Source: Paenibacillus cellulosilyticus (GTDB taxonomy: Bacteria > Bacillota > Bacilli > Paenibacillales > Paenibacillaceae). Taken from it: a stretch of DNA of 64,000 bases. Below the pieces are notes generated by a model that saw only the letters and a list, made by a program, of their open reading frames with translations, searched no databases and was not told where the DNA came from. Of the stretch, positions 1 through 8,468 are shown in pieces. How positions within the stretch are numbered: position 1 is the first letter of the stretch; each line of letters starts with the position of its first letter. A program made the translations under genes and the position numbers. The stretch spans positions 28,116 to 92,115 of the forward strand of contig NZ_QGTQ01000025.1 in the NCBI RefSeq assembly GCF_003182255.1, given 5' to 3'.

Positions 1-2
1 TC

Positions 3-821
3 GTGTTCGAAGGTGTATATCCCGGGCAAAACGTAGTCTCGCCATCGATTCCGCATCAGCTGGCATCTTCGAATGTGGCAATCGTGCTTGGTGTTATTCG
101 TACCGTTACATCCGGCGGCATTGATACGTCATTGATCGGTAAGCTGGAGACGACGATTCCGGATAAGCTGTCGACGGTTGAAAAGCTTGATACGGTCAGC
201 GCAATCGATAACGTTACGCCCGTTATCAACGCCGATGTGCTTGATAAGCTAAAGACGGCCGATAAGCTGACCGATATCGTCCTACCTGCAGATAAACTCG
301 ATGTGATCAGCGGCATTAGCCCTTCCATCGCCGTAACGAATCCAGATCCGACGCCATACCCGGGTCCGGGACCGATCGTGATTCCGATATCGACATCGAC
401 GATGCATTTCGGTGACCTCTCTTATCTGGAGCCGGAGCTGCCGAGTGTTATGGCGACGTATGAGATCAACTCGCCGACTACCTTCACAATCACGCTGCAG
501 GATCGGAGAGGGCTGGCTGTACAAGCGGAATATGGAGTCAGCTGGACGGTGACCTGGTGGGCATTCGCAAGCACGACATATACCGGTTCGATTACGGTCT
601 CGTCAGGTTTGTCGTCTTCGCTGCAGAAAGGTGTAACCCCATCGCCATCGACGGCCCAGACGTTGTCTGCTTCTGCAGAGAAGCTTGCAGTGAATGAAGC
701 GGTGCAAGAAGCCGTTACAGAGGCAGCCGTGGAGACCGTGAAGAAGACGACGACGCGGAAGACGACCAAAGATACGTCGACGCCAACGACCAGAAGCACA
801 GATTCGCCGGAGGAGGCATAA
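3..821 (+). CDS. Unrecognised protein, probably 5'-truncated by the window edge
   Basis: I do not recognise this protein. The frame is open to the left edge and the first start-like codon is a GTG at position 3, so the true start is probably outside the window. Residues about 35-105 are built from short repeats around a D-K-L core (PDKL, EKLD, LDKL, ADKL). Next come a proline/glycine linker (NPDPTPYPGPGP) and a beta-rich segment with two adjacent tryptophans. The C-terminus is Thr/Ser/Lys-rich and ends EEA. There is no membrane segment. It lies just upstream of two cell-wall hydrolase genes on the same strand. A structural or adaptor role in a phage-tail-like or surface assembly is possible but is inference only. 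Confidence 0.6.
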   Translation: MFEGVYPGQNVVSPSIPHQLASSNVAIVLGVIRTVTSGGIDTSLIGKLETTIPDKLSTVEKLDTVSAIDNVTPVINADVLDKLKTADKLTDIVLPADKLDVISGISPSIAVTNPDPTPYPGPGPIVIPISTSTMHFGDLSYLEPELPSVMATYEINSPTTFTITLQDRRGLAVQAEYGVSWTVTWWAFASTTYTGSITVSSGLSSSLQKGVTPSPSTAQTLSASAEKLAVNEAVQEAVTEAAVETVKKTTTRKTTKDTSTPTTRSTDSPEEA

Positions 822-852
822 TGCCTGCCCGCCATAGAACGGAGTGGTAGAG

Positions 853-1932
853 ATGGCCAAGAGCGCGGCCGCCAAGCCGAAATCCAAGAAGAAGAAAGCA
901 TCTGGCAAGAAGAAGAGCACGGCTCCGAAACCCGCTGCTCCTGCAACTGCGCAGAAGGAAGCGCCGAAGGCGCCTGAACCAAGCACACTCGATCTCATTG
1001 AGGAGTATCTGGGCAGCAGTACGGTGTGGAAGTATGTGAACTCGCTTTGGAGCGGGCCGAACAAGTCCGAAGCGAAGCCGGCGCCGTCTTCCCCTGTCAT
1101 CGATGCCAGCAAGCAAGGAGCAAGCACAGCTCCTGCTGCGCCGAAGGAAAGCGGTGCGGGGGATCAAGAGCTGGGCGTATTGTCATCCAAATATGAGTCC
1201 AACGGCAATCCGGGCACCGTATCGAGCGGCGTCGGCGATCCAGGCGGCAAATCGTATGGCGCGTACCAATTCAGCTCCACACAGAAGGTCATCGATGATT
1301 TCTATGCTTGGCTGAAGAACCATGACGCCGATATCTATGCGGTGCTGGAAGCGGGCTACAAGGAGGACGGCAACAAATTCGGCGACAAGTTCAATGCAGC
1401 GTTCGAGAAGCTCGGCAAGGATAAGCCGAAGGAATTTCTGAAGCTGCAGCACGATTATACGAAGACGATGTATTACGACAAAGCGGCGAATAAGATCAAA
1501 GACAAATTCGGCCTCGATATTAATACCCGCAGCTTCGCGCTCAAAAATGTTATTTGGTCGCGTGCGGTTCAGCATGGCGTCGGCTCCAAGTCGCCAGGTC
1601 TGTTGTATGTGCTTGAAGTTGCATTCAAGGATCTGGACATGGCGACGGCGACGGATGAACAGCTCATTCGAGCGATATACAAGGAGAGCGGCAAGCTTGT
1701 AGAGGATGCGCCAAGCACGAAGAGCACGAAGATGGATGCGGATGAAGTCAAGAAGAGCAAGTCCAAAGCGATCAAAGGCGTGGCGGATGAAGTGGACGGC
1801 AAGTATATGGGCTACTTCTCTAAGAGCGGCAATGAGATGCAGGCCGGCGTTTACTACCGGCTGAACAAAGGCGAACCGGAGCAGGCGCTGAAGCTGCTGT
1901 ATGGCAAAGATTATAAATTTACAGGTTTATAG
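853..1932 (+). CDS. VgrG3-C-like peptidoglycan hydrolase domain protein without signal peptide
   Basis: Predicted cell-wall hydrolase of about 359 aa. The ATG at 853 is preferred over the in-frame GTG at 844 because GGAG at 841-844 lies 8 nt before it. The first 40 residues are Lys/Ala/Pro-rich, followed by a Pro/Ala linker to about residue 100. The main domain starts around YESNGNPGTVSSGVGDPGG and continues with SYGAYQFSS, resembling the C-terminal lysozyme-like domain of type VI VgrG3 proteins and related phage-tail enzymes. There is no signal peptide or transmembrane segment, which is odd for a wall enzyme and suggests release by lysis or delivery by another machine. It shares strand and tight spacing with the flanking genes. 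The family assignment comes from motif recognition, not a search. Confidence 0.7.
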   Translation: MAKSAAAKPKSKKKKASGKKKSTAPKPAAPATAQKEAPKAPEPSTLDLIEEYLGSSTVWKYVNSLWSGPNKSEAKPAPSSPVIDASKQGASTAPAAPKESGAGDQELGVLSSKYESNGNPGTVSSGVGDPGGKSYGAYQFSSTQKVIDDFYAWLKNHDADIYAVLEAGYKEDGNKFGDKFNAAFEKLGKDKPKEFLKLQHDYTKTMYYDKAANKIKDKFGLDINTRSFALKNVIWSRAVQHGVGSKSPGLLYVLEVAFKDLDMATATDEQLIRAIYKESGKLVEDAPSTKSTKMDADEVKKSKSKAIKGVADEVDGKYMGYFSKSGNEMQAGVYYRLNKGEPEQALKLLYGKDYKFTGL

Positions 1933-1951
1933 CTGAGGAGAGTGTTTGCCT

Positions 1952-2833
1952 ATGTCAAACGTTCAACAGCCTGCCCCGCTCAACGACGTCCTATCGCTTG
2001 ATCCATCCACGGTGAGGCAAGAGGTCATTCTGCTGCAAAATCGGCTCAATGAACTGGGCTACACCGGTTCGACGAATCAGCCGCTTACGGCTGATGGGAA
2101 GTTCGGACCTAATACGCTGTTCGCCGTTAATGCGTTCAAGTCGATGAATAAGCTTGGCAATACCGGGGGCGCCGCTGGCAAAATCGGACTGCAGTCTTGG
2201 AAGGTTCTCTTCAGTCCGGATGTGCTGGATGCGTCTGGTCATAAGCCGGCCGATGAGCCTTATCCCGCTAAGCAGCCGGTCTATTACAGCCAAGAGGATT
2301 CGAAATGGAAAGGGGTCATGTACTCCAATCATCGTGATCCTAAACAGAACATTGGCAGCTCCGGATGTGGGCCAACCTGCATGGCGATGGTCATTACCAA
2401 TCTGAAAGGAACGGTCGTGCTTCCGCCGGAAACGGCTCAGTACAGTCTTGATCATGGCTTCCGCAGCTATGATGACGGCACGGAATGGGGCTACTACGGC
2501 AGCATCGCGGCCCGTTATAATCTGCGCTGCGAGCAGACGGCGGATTGGGATGACGTAAAGCTGGCGTTGAGCCAGCCGGGGCGGATGGTTATCGCGTCGA
2601 TGAGGCCGGGACATTTTACACAGGGTGGGCATTATATCGTGCTGCATGGCTATATGAATCGGGCTAGCGATAGCTGGGTGGATGTGCTGGATCCGAATCA
2701 TGACAACCAATCGTATTTCCGCAGAGGTCATGACGGTCTAGTCGATGAGGGCAGGCAGGACGATGGCCGCGTGACGGCGAAGGAGTCGGTGTTCCGCCAA
2801 GAGGCGGGGCAGTTCTGGATTTTTAACGTGTAG
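1952..2833 (+). CDS. Peptidoglycan-binding and C39-like cysteine peptidase protein
   Basis: Two-domain protein of about 293 aa. Residues 20-85 resemble a PG_binding_1 repeat ([10 protein letters not shown], then ADGKFGPNT). The remainder resembles Peptidase_C39_2, with the putative catalytic Cys in SSGCGPTC, a His in [11 protein letters not shown] and an Asp/Asn site in DPNHDN. It probably cleaves peptide or amide bonds in the wall, or peptides bound to it. GAGGAG at 1935-1940 serves either the ATG at 1952 (11 nt) or a TTG at 1946 (5 nt); ATG is chosen. There is no signal peptide. It starts 19 nt after the VgrG3-like gene and ends at a strong terminator, so the three genes look co-transcribed. 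Confidence 0.8.
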   Translation: MSNVQQPAPLNDVLSLDPSTVRQEVILLQNRLNELGYTGSTNQPLTADGKFGPNTLFAVNAFKSMNKLGNTGGAAGKIGLQSWKVLFSPDVLDASGHKPADEPYPAKQPVYYSQEDSKWKGVMYSNHRDPKQNIGSSGCGPTCMAMVITNLKGTVVLPPETAQYSLDHGFRSYDDGTEWGYYGSIAARYNLRCEQTADWDDVKLALSQPGRMVIASMRPGHFTQGGHYIVLHGYMNRASDSWVDVLDPNHDNQSYFRRGHDGLVDEGRQDDGRVTAKESVFRQEAGQFWIFNV

Positions 2834-2840
2834 GGTGAAG

Positions 2841-2873
2841 CCGCATGAGCGTACGCTTGTGCGGTTTTTTTTG
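2841..2873 (+). terminator. Rho-independent terminator after the hydrolase cassette
   Basis: An 11-bp stem (CCGCATGAGCG pairing with CGCTTGTGCGG through two G-U wobbles) with a TA loop is followed by nine T residues. It closes the 3-2833 transcription unit. Confidence 0.9.
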
Positions 2874-2939
2874 TACAATAAAAGTCGGATGCAGGGCTTC
2901 GGATACTGTTACGCTGAGGTTGGAAGGGGAGTCAGACGA

Positions 2940-3815
2940 ATGGATTCGCTTCAAGCAATGAATGATGCCATGTCGTATATTGAGCGCCATCTGGCGGAGG
3001 AGATCGACTATACCGAGGCGGCAAGAAGAGCGTATTGCTCGGCCTATCATTTTAAGAAAATGTTCACGTTCCTTGCCGGCATTCCGCTGTCCGAATACGT
3101 TCGACGCAGAAGGCTTACGCTTGCAGCGTTCGAGCTGCAGGGCGGAGATCAACGAGTCATTGATATAGCGGTCAAATATGGCTACGGCTCGGCTGATGCG
3201 TTCGCTCGAGCATTCCAGCAGCTGCATGGGATGACGCCTTCGGAGGCGAGAACCGGTGCGCATTCGTTCAAAGCATATCCGCCGATGACGTTCCAGCTTA
3301 CCGTACAAGGAGGAATCGAGATGAATTATCGAATCGTGGACCAAGAAGCTTTCCGTATCGTAGGACTTATGAAGCGTGTGCCGATCGTATTCGAAGGGGT
3401 AAATGCTGAGATTGCCGCGATGTGGCAAAGCCTCGATATGGAGAAGATCAGTCTGCTGAAGCAGTTGTCCAATATTGAGCCTGCGGGCATGATTAGCGCG
3501 TCGGTTCATTTCTCGGAAGGACGTATGGAGGAGAAGGGCGAGTTGGATCATTATATTGGTTCAGCTACGACAGAAGCATGTCCCGATGGATGGGCGGCGC
3601 TGGAAGTCGCAGCAACCACGTGGGCGGTGTTCGAAGCGGTCGGTCCGTTCCCCGAGACGCTGCAGCAGGTGTGGGGACGCATCTATTCCGAGTGGTTCCC
3701 GTCATCCGGCTACGAACTGACGGAAGGGCCGGAGCTGTTGTGGAACGAAGGCAAGGATACGACGGTGCCGAATTATCGCAGCGAGATTTGGATTCCTGTT
3801 GTGAAGAAGCCGTAG
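2940..3815 (+). CDS. AraC-family regulator with GyrI-like effector-binding domain
   Basis: Transcription regulator of about 291 aa. The N-terminal ~100 residues hold two helix-turn-helix segments of the AraC/XylS type ([15 protein letters not shown] and [20 protein letters not shown], ending in MTPSEAR). The C-terminal ~155 residues resemble a GyrI/Bacterial transcription activator effector-binding domain ([16 protein letters not shown] near its start, IWIPV at its end), the arrangement of Rob/SoxS-like multidrug or stress regulators. The ATG at 2940 follows GGAAGGGGAG. A longer upstream reading would run through the terminator and is rejected. No adjacent transport gene indicates its target. 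Confidence 0.9.
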   Translation: MDSLQAMNDAMSYIERHLAEEIDYTEAARRAYCSAYHFKKMFTFLAGIPLSEYVRRRRLTLAAFELQGGDQRVIDIAVKYGYGSADAFARAFQQLHGMTPSEARTGAHSFKAYPPMTFQLTVQGGIEMNYRIVDQEAFRIVGLMKRVPIVFEGVNAEIAAMWQSLDMEKISLLKQLSNIEPAGMISASVHFSEGRMEEKGELDHYIGSATTEACPDGWAALEVAATTWAVFEAVGPFPETLQQVWGRIYSEWFPSSGYELTEGPELLWNEGKDTTVPNYRSEIWIPVVKKP

Positions 3816-3825
3816 AGTTCCAGCG

Positions 3826-4060
3826 CTAACGGTCGCCGCGCGGAAGCTTAACGGACTATGCGGACACTATTTTACTCTTAATCACCCATTTCCTATGCTA
3901 ACGGACTGAGCAGCCTCTATTGAGCTGGTTAGGCGCCAATGATGGCGTGAAACCACTGAATAGGGGCTGCTGTGTCCGTTACAGGAACGGTAACATTGTT
4001 TTTCGATCAATAGCGCCCCTGGAGTCCGTCGCAGCCAGTTGGAAGTGTGCGTGAAGGTGG
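3826..4060. repeat. Degenerate intergenic repeat-like tract
   Basis: No gene is seen here. The tract contains several TAACGGAC/GTCCGTTA half-sites and short pieces such as CCTCTATTGAG and GAATAGGGGCTGC arranged as imperfect inverted repeats. A similar style of sequence occurs at about 31960-32190. It looks like an intergenic repeat tract of the kind common in Paenibacillus; that comparison is from memory. Confidence 0.4.
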
Positions 4061-4119
4061 ACAATAATGGAGATATTAACGATTGTCTGCGGCTTTTTTC
4101 CTGCTGGCCGGAATGTTTA

Positions 4120-4147
4120 TTGCATGGATTTTCCCATGATATATAAT
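4120..4147 (+). promoter_or_regulatory. SigA-type promoter of potABCD
   Basis: TTGCAT at 4120-4125, a 16-bp spacer and a consensus TATAAT at 4142-4147. A transcript starting near 4154 would have a leader of about 195 nt that includes the tandem repeats. Confidence 0.75.
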
Positions 4148-4200
4148 GAGGGCATAAGAGTGACAGGAGCCGACACGGCTCGCTGTCCAATCAGAAGATA

Positions 4201-4336
4201 TCCTGATGTAGCAGTAGAGTGACTTTGAACTACGTTCAAAGATCCTGATGTAGCAGTAGAGTGACTTTGAACTACGTTCAAAGATCCTGATGTAGCAGTA
4301 GAGTGACTTTGAACTACGTTCAAAGATCCTGATGTA
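4201..4336 (+). repeat. Three 42-bp tandem repeats plus a 10-bp partial copy in the potA leader
   Basis: Identical 42-bp units begin at 4201, 4243 and 4285. A fourth copy starting at 4327 is cut short at TCCTGATGTA and runs straight into the potA ribosome binding site AAGGAG. Each unit contains the perfect hairpin CTTTGAA-CTACG-TTCAAAG. The array lies between the promoter and the start codon, so the mRNA should carry three identical stem-loops. Confidence 0.95.
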
Positions 4337-4349
4337 AGGAGAGATGACG

Positions 4350-5480
4350 ATGAGCGACAACAACACGATCATTCGCTTCGAGCATGTGACCAAGCGATTT
4401 GACAATGACGCTCCGATTTTGAATGACGTCAGCTTCGAGATCGAGCGAGGCAAGTTCTACACGCTGCTCGGACCGTCGGGCTGCGGCAAAACAACCATTC
4501 TGCGTCTCATCGCAGGCTTCATGGAGCCATCGGAAGGCTCGATCTACTTCAACGGCAAGCGGATCAATCAAGTGCCGGCGAATCGCCGCCAAGTAAACAC
4601 CGTATTCCAAGACTATGCGCTGTTCCCGCATCTGAACGTGTTCGAGAACGTTGCTTTCGGCCTACGGATCAAAAAGCTGAAGAACGACGTCATTACGAAC
4701 AAAGTGCGGGAGGCGCTTCGTTTCGTAAACCTCGAGGGCTATGAGAGCCGCGAAATTACGGAGATGTCCGGCGGTCAGCGCCAGCGTGTCGCGATCGCGC
4801 GCGCGATTGTGAATGAGCCGGAAATTTTGCTGCTGGACGAGCCGTTGTCCGCGCTCGACCTGAAGCTGCGCACCGAGATGCAGTATGAGCTTCGCGAGCT
4901 GCAGCGCAGGCTTGGCATTACGTTCATCTTCGTTACGCATGACCAAGAAGAGGCGCTTGCGATGTCGGACGAGATCTTCGTCCTCAACAAAGGCAATATT
5001 CAGCAGAGCGGCACGCCAACGGATATTTACGACGAGCCGATTAACCGCTTCGTCGCCGACTTCATCGGCGAATCGAACATTGTGGTCGGACGAATGAAAG
5101 AAGACTATGTCGTCGAATTCGCGGGACGTACATTCGAGTGCGTCGACGGCGGGTTCAACAAAGACGAGCAGGTCGAGATCGTAATCCGTCCAGAGGATCT
5201 GGAGATGACGAAGCCGGAGAACGGCAAGCTGAAGGCTCGTGTGGACACGCAGCTGTTCCGCGGCGTTCACTATGAGATTAGCGCGTATGATGAAGCGGGC
5301 AACGAATGGCTCGTGCACTCGACGAAGAAGGCGACGGTCGACGAGTGGATCGGGCTTGATTTTGACCCGGAAGCGATTCATGTTATGCGGTTTAACGAGA
5401 CGGAGGAAGAGTTCGATCGGCGTTTAGAGGCGTATGCAGAAACGGATGAGGACGAGGAAGAGGTCGTCCATGTCCGTTAA
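4350..5480 (+). CDS. potA: Spermidine/putrescine ABC transporter ATP-binding protein
   Basis: ATPase that energises polyamine import at the membrane, about 376 aa. Walker A is GPSGCGKTT at residues 41-49. The signature is [14 protein letters not shown], Walker B is [12 protein letters not shown] and the switch His is in FVTHDQEEA. The C-terminal ~130 residues form the TOBE-type regulatory region usual for PotA. The ATG at 4350 is chosen because AAGGAG (4336-4341) lies 8 nt upstream; the ATG at 4344 is too close. It is the first gene of potABCD and overlaps potB. Confidence 0.95.
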   Translation: MSDNNTIIRFEHVTKRFDNDAPILNDVSFEIERGKFYTLLGPSGCGKTTILRLIAGFMEPSEGSIYFNGKRINQVPANRRQVNTVFQDYALFPHLNVFENVAFGLRIKKLKNDVITNKVREALRFVNLEGYESREITEMSGGQRQRVAIARAIVNEPEILLLDEPLSALDLKLRTEMQYELRELQRRLGITFIFVTHDQEEALAMSDEIFVLNKGNIQQSGTPTDIYDEPINRFVADFIGESNIVVGRMKEDYVVEFAGRTFECVDGGFNKDEQVEIVIRPEDLEMTKPENGKLKARVDTQLFRGVHYEISAYDEAGNEWLVHSTKKATVDEWIGLDFDPEAIHVMRFNETEEEFDRRLEAYAETDEDEEEVVHVR

Positions 5481-6279
5481 GTCACGCAATCTGTATCTGA
5501 TCCCGTACGCCGCGTGGATCGTATTGTTCGTCGTCGCGCCGATTGCGTTGATCGTCTATTATTCGCTGTTCGATATTGAAGGGAATTTTACATTCTCGAA
5601 CTACAGCGACTTCTTCACGCCGGTCTATATGCGAATGACGCTCAGCTCGTTCTGGTATGCTTTTCTCATAACGGCTTTCTCGCTGCTCATCGCTTATCCG
5701 GCAGCTTATCTGTTGACGCGCACGAAGCATAAGCAGCTGTGGCTGCTGCTCATCATCCTGCCAAGCTGGATTAACCTGCTGCTGAAGGCGTATGCGTTCC
5801 TTGGCCTGTTCGGTACATATGGCATTGTCAATGCAGCGCTTGATACGCTGGGCATCGGACGCCAGCAAATTTTGTTCACGGACTTCAGCTTCGTGTTCGT
5901 TTCGGTTTATATTTTCATTCCATTCATGATACTGCCTGTCTTCAATGCGCTGGAGAAAATGAATCCGTCGCTTATCGACGCTTCGCGCGACCTCGGCGCT
6001 TCGGCCTGGACCACGTTCCAGCGCGTCGTGTTTCCACTTACGGTCAACGGTGTGAAGGCCGGCTGCCAAGCGGTGTTCATTCCGGCGCTGTCGCTGTTCA
6101 TGATTACGCGCCTCATCGCAGGCAACCGCGTCATTACGCTGGGCACTGCGATCGAGCAGCATTTTCTCGTTACCCAGGACTGGGGGATGGGCGCAACGAT
6201 TGCGGTGTTCCTCGTCGTGATCATGGCGCTCATTATGGTGCTGACGGGTAACCGTCGTAAGCGGGAGGTGAGCCGATAA
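5470..6279 (+). CDS. potB: Spermidine/putrescine ABC transporter permease
   Basis: Integral membrane permease of about 269 aa with six predicted membrane segments (first about residues 12-32, [20 protein letters not shown]). The coupling motif is [20 protein letters not shown], which contacts the ATPase. With PotC it forms the translocation pore. The ATG at 5470 overlaps the end of potA by 11 nt; an upstream in-frame ATG at 5434 would add a basic tail and is less likely. The stop codon overlaps the potC start (TAATG), indicating translational coupling. Confidence 0.93.
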   Translation: MSVKSRNLYLIPYAAWIVLFVVAPIALIVYYSLFDIEGNFTFSNYSDFFTPVYMRMTLSSFWYAFLITAFSLLIAYPAAYLLTRTKHKQLWLLLIILPSWINLLLKAYAFLGLFGTYGIVNAALDTLGIGRQQILFTDFSFVFVSVYIFIPFMILPVFNALEKMNPSLIDASRDLGASAWTTFQRVVFPLTVNGVKAGCQAVFIPALSLFMITRLIAGNRVITLGTAIEQHFLVTQDWGMGATIAVFLVVIMALIMVLTGNRRKREVSR

Positions 6280-7097
6280 TGGCAGCAGCACGTTCATCCC
6301 GTAAATGGAAATGGTCGCATCTGTATCTGATCGCCGTATTCGTCGTGCTCTATGCGCCGATCTTCTTCCTGATGCTTTACTCGTTCAACAGCGGCGGGGC
6401 GATGCATGATTTCGAAGGCTTCACGCTGGAATGGTACAAGGAAGTGTTCGCGGATACGCGTCTGTTCATCATCGTGCTCAACACGCTCGTTATCGCGCTG
6501 CTGTCATCGGCGCTGTCGACGATATTGGGTGTGCTTGGCGCGCTTGCGATTCAGCATGTGAGACGCCGTCGGACGCAAAACATGCTGCTGGCGCTCAACA
6601 ACGTGCTGATCGTCAGCCCGGATGTCATCATCGGCGCGTCGTTCCTCATCTTGTTCACGATCATCGGCATCAAGCTTGGTTTCGTATCGGTGCTGCTGGC
6701 GCATATCGCCTTCAGCGTGCCGATCGTCGTCATCATGGTGCTGCCGAAGCTGGAAGAGATGAGCTCAACGTGGATTGATGCTGCACGGGACCTTGGTGCG
6801 AGTCGGACAGACGTGCTGACGAAGGTCATCCTGCCGTACATCCGGCCGGGTATCTTCGCAGGGTTCTTCATGGCGCTGACGTATTCGCTCGACGACTTCG
6901 CGGTTACGTTCTTCGTGACGGGCAACGGGTATTCGACGCTTGCCGTCGAGATTTATTCCCGCGCACGGCAGGGCATTTCGCTGTCGATCAACGCGCTGTC
7001 GACGCTTATTTTCCTATTCACGATCATCCTCGTGATTGGGTATTACTTCATTAATCAGCGGGGCAACCGACCGCCGGGAATGGAGGTGCAGCGATGA
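6279..7097 (+). CDS. potC: Spermidine/putrescine ABC transporter permease
   Basis: Second pore-forming permease of the polyamine importer, 272 aa. It opens with a basic N-terminus and a membrane helix (LYLIAVFVVLYAPIFFLMLY) and has about six helices. The permease loop DAARDLGASRTDVLTKVILP is the ATPase contact (EAA motif). GGGAGGTG lies 8 nt before the ATG. It overlaps potB by one base (TAATG) and potD by four (ATGA), so the four pot genes form one tightly coupled operon. Confidence 0.94.
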   Translation: MAAARSSRKWKWSHLYLIAVFVVLYAPIFFLMLYSFNSGGAMHDFEGFTLEWYKEVFADTRLFIIVLNTLVIALLSSALSTILGVLGALAIQHVRRRRTQNMLLALNNVLIVSPDVIIGASFLILFTIIGIKLGFVSVLLAHIAFSVPIVVIMVLPKLEEMSSTWIDAARDLGASRTDVLTKVILPYIRPGIFAGFFMALTYSLDDFAVTFFVTGNGYSTLAVEIYSRARQGISLSINALSTLIFLFTIILVIGYYFINQRGNRPPGMEVQR

Positions 7098-8167
7098 AGC
7101 AGCTCGTTCGAATGTTCGTTGCCGTGTTCGTCGTTGCCTTCGCGCTTATGTACGGCGTACATCTGCTCAATTCCTCGGAAGGGTATGCGGGCAGCAACAC
7201 GCTCACGATTTACAACTGGGGCGATTACATTGATCCCGATCTGATCACGGAGTTCGAGAAGGAAAGCGGCTTGAAGGTCATCTATCAGACATTCGATTCG
7301 AATGAAGCGATGATGACGAAGATCGAGCAGGGGGGCACTACGTTCGACGTGAGCGTTCCTTCGGAATATGCGATTAGCAAAATGAAAGAAGAAAACCTGC
7401 TGCTCCCGATCGATCACAGCAAGCTTCCGAATCTGGCGCATATCGATGAGCGGTTTCTGAACTTGTCGTTCGACCCGGATAACGAGTATTCGATTCCGTA
7501 CTTCTGGGGTACGGTCGGCATCGTGTACAACCCAAGCATGCTGGATGGCTGGCAGATCAAGAGCTGGAACGATCTATGGGATCCGCGGCTGCGCAACCAG
7601 ATTCTGCTCGTCGACGGCGCGCGTGAAGTCATCGGCTTCGGCCTGAACAGCCTTCACTATTCGCTTAATGACACGGAAGAAGCGCATCTGCAGGAAGCGA
7701 AGAACAAGCTGTCGACGCTGACGCCGAACGTGAAGGCGATTGTCGGCGACGAGATCAAGATGCTGCTGGCGAACGAAGAGGCAGCGGTTGGCGTCGTCTG
7801 GTCGGGCGATGCATCGGAAATTATGGGCGAGAACGAGAACCTTGATTACGTCGTGCCGGAGGAAGGCTCGAACCTGTGGTTCGACAATATGGTCATTCCG
7901 AAGACGGCGCGCAACATCGAAGGGGCGTACAAGTTCATGAACTTCATGCTCGATCCGGAGCATGCCGCGCAAAATGCGGAATACGTCGGGTATTCGACGC
8001 CGAACAAGGACGCGCTGGCGCTGCTGCCGGAGGACATCTCGGGCGATGAACGGTTCTATCCAGCGCCTGAGCTGACCGAAAAGCTTGAGGTATATCGCAA
8101 CTTGGGCAAGCGGATGCTCGCGCATTACAATGAGCTGTTCCTGGAGTTCAAGATGCACCGGAAGTGA
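7094..8167 (+). CDS. potD: Polyamine-binding protein of the PotABCD transporter
   Basis: Extracellular spermidine/putrescine-binding protein, 357 aa. After a hydrophobic N-terminal segment (residues 7-25) comes the typical start of the mature domain, LTIYNWGDYIDPDLI. Family features include TFDSNEAMMTKI, PYFWGTVGIVYN and FIDNMVIPKTA-like blocks (here WFDNMVIPKTA). The protein has no cysteine at all, so it cannot be a lipoprotein, although Gram-positive binding proteins usually are. It is probably held by an uncleaved N-terminal helix, or cleaved after a YAG/AYA-like site and released. Last gene of the operon, ATGA overlap with potC. Confidence 0.93.
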   Translation: MKQLVRMFVAVFVVAFALMYGVHLLNSSEGYAGSNTLTIYNWGDYIDPDLITEFEKESGLKVIYQTFDSNEAMMTKIEQGGTTFDVSVPSEYAISKMKEENLLLPIDHSKLPNLAHIDERFLNLSFDPDNEYSIPYFWGTVGIVYNPSMLDGWQIKSWNDLWDPRLRNQILLVDGAREVIGFGLNSLHYSLNDTEEAHLQEAKNKLSTLTPNVKAIVGDEIKMLLANEEAAVGVVWSGDASEIMGENENLDYVVPEEGSNLWFDNMVIPKTARNIEGAYKFMNFMLDPEHAAQNAEYVGYSTPNKDALALLPEDISGDERFYPAPELTEKLEVYRNLGKRMLAHYNELFLEFKMHRK

Positions 8168-8274
8168 GGGTAAGCTGTAAGACAAGCTGACCCGATACAA
8201 AGAGGCTGTCCGAGTTCGTATGGCGGACACCATAACATTTGGTCCACATGTTGTAATCGCGGCATCCATAACGG

Positions 8275-8304
8275 TTGACGATTCGAAACAATCGCTGATA
8301 ATAT
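8275..8304 (+). promoter_or_regulatory. Promoter of the ZTP riboswitch-folD transcript
   Basis: TTGACG at 8275-8280 and TAATAT at 8299-8304 with an 18-bp spacer, about 20 nt before the riboswitch aptamer. Confidence 0.65.
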
Positions 8305-8325
8305 ATTGAATAGTTAGATAATTTA

Positions 8326-8435
8326 ATCGCTGCGTGTGACTGGCGGAGCATGGGGAACCATGAGGAAGCACGCGGATGAATAAGCCGTACGCCTGGGCAG
8401 AGATAAGTGCAGTTTATGCGCTTATCTCTTTTTGT
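8326..8435 (+). ncRNA. ZTP (pfl) riboswitch with intrinsic terminator
   Basis: The aptamer spans about 8326-8398. It has GCGTG (8332-8336) pairing with CACGC (8369-8373), the conserved GACTGGCG, GGGGAACCATGAGGAAGCACG-like core and a downstream GCC...GCCTGGGC segment forming the pseudoknot. It is followed by a 12-bp stem (AGAGATAAGTGC with GCGCTTATCTCT) and a T-rich tract at 8430-8440. The pfl motif senses the purine intermediate ZTP/ZMP, a sign of low 10-formyl-tetrahydrofolate. Binding would disrupt the terminator and turn on folD. Recognised from memory of the motif. Confidence 0.88.
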
Positions 8436-8468
8436 TGTTTATTACACAAACGAAGGGATGGAATACGG

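Noticed and set aside
4201..4336. CRISPR array
   Set aside because: The units are contiguous tandem copies with no spacers, and no cas genes are present.
4076..4453. Repetitive minus-strand ORFs over the potA leader
   Set aside because: They are only the in-frame readout of the 42-bp repeats (42 is divisible by 3), with no ribosome binding site, and they run into potA on the other strand.
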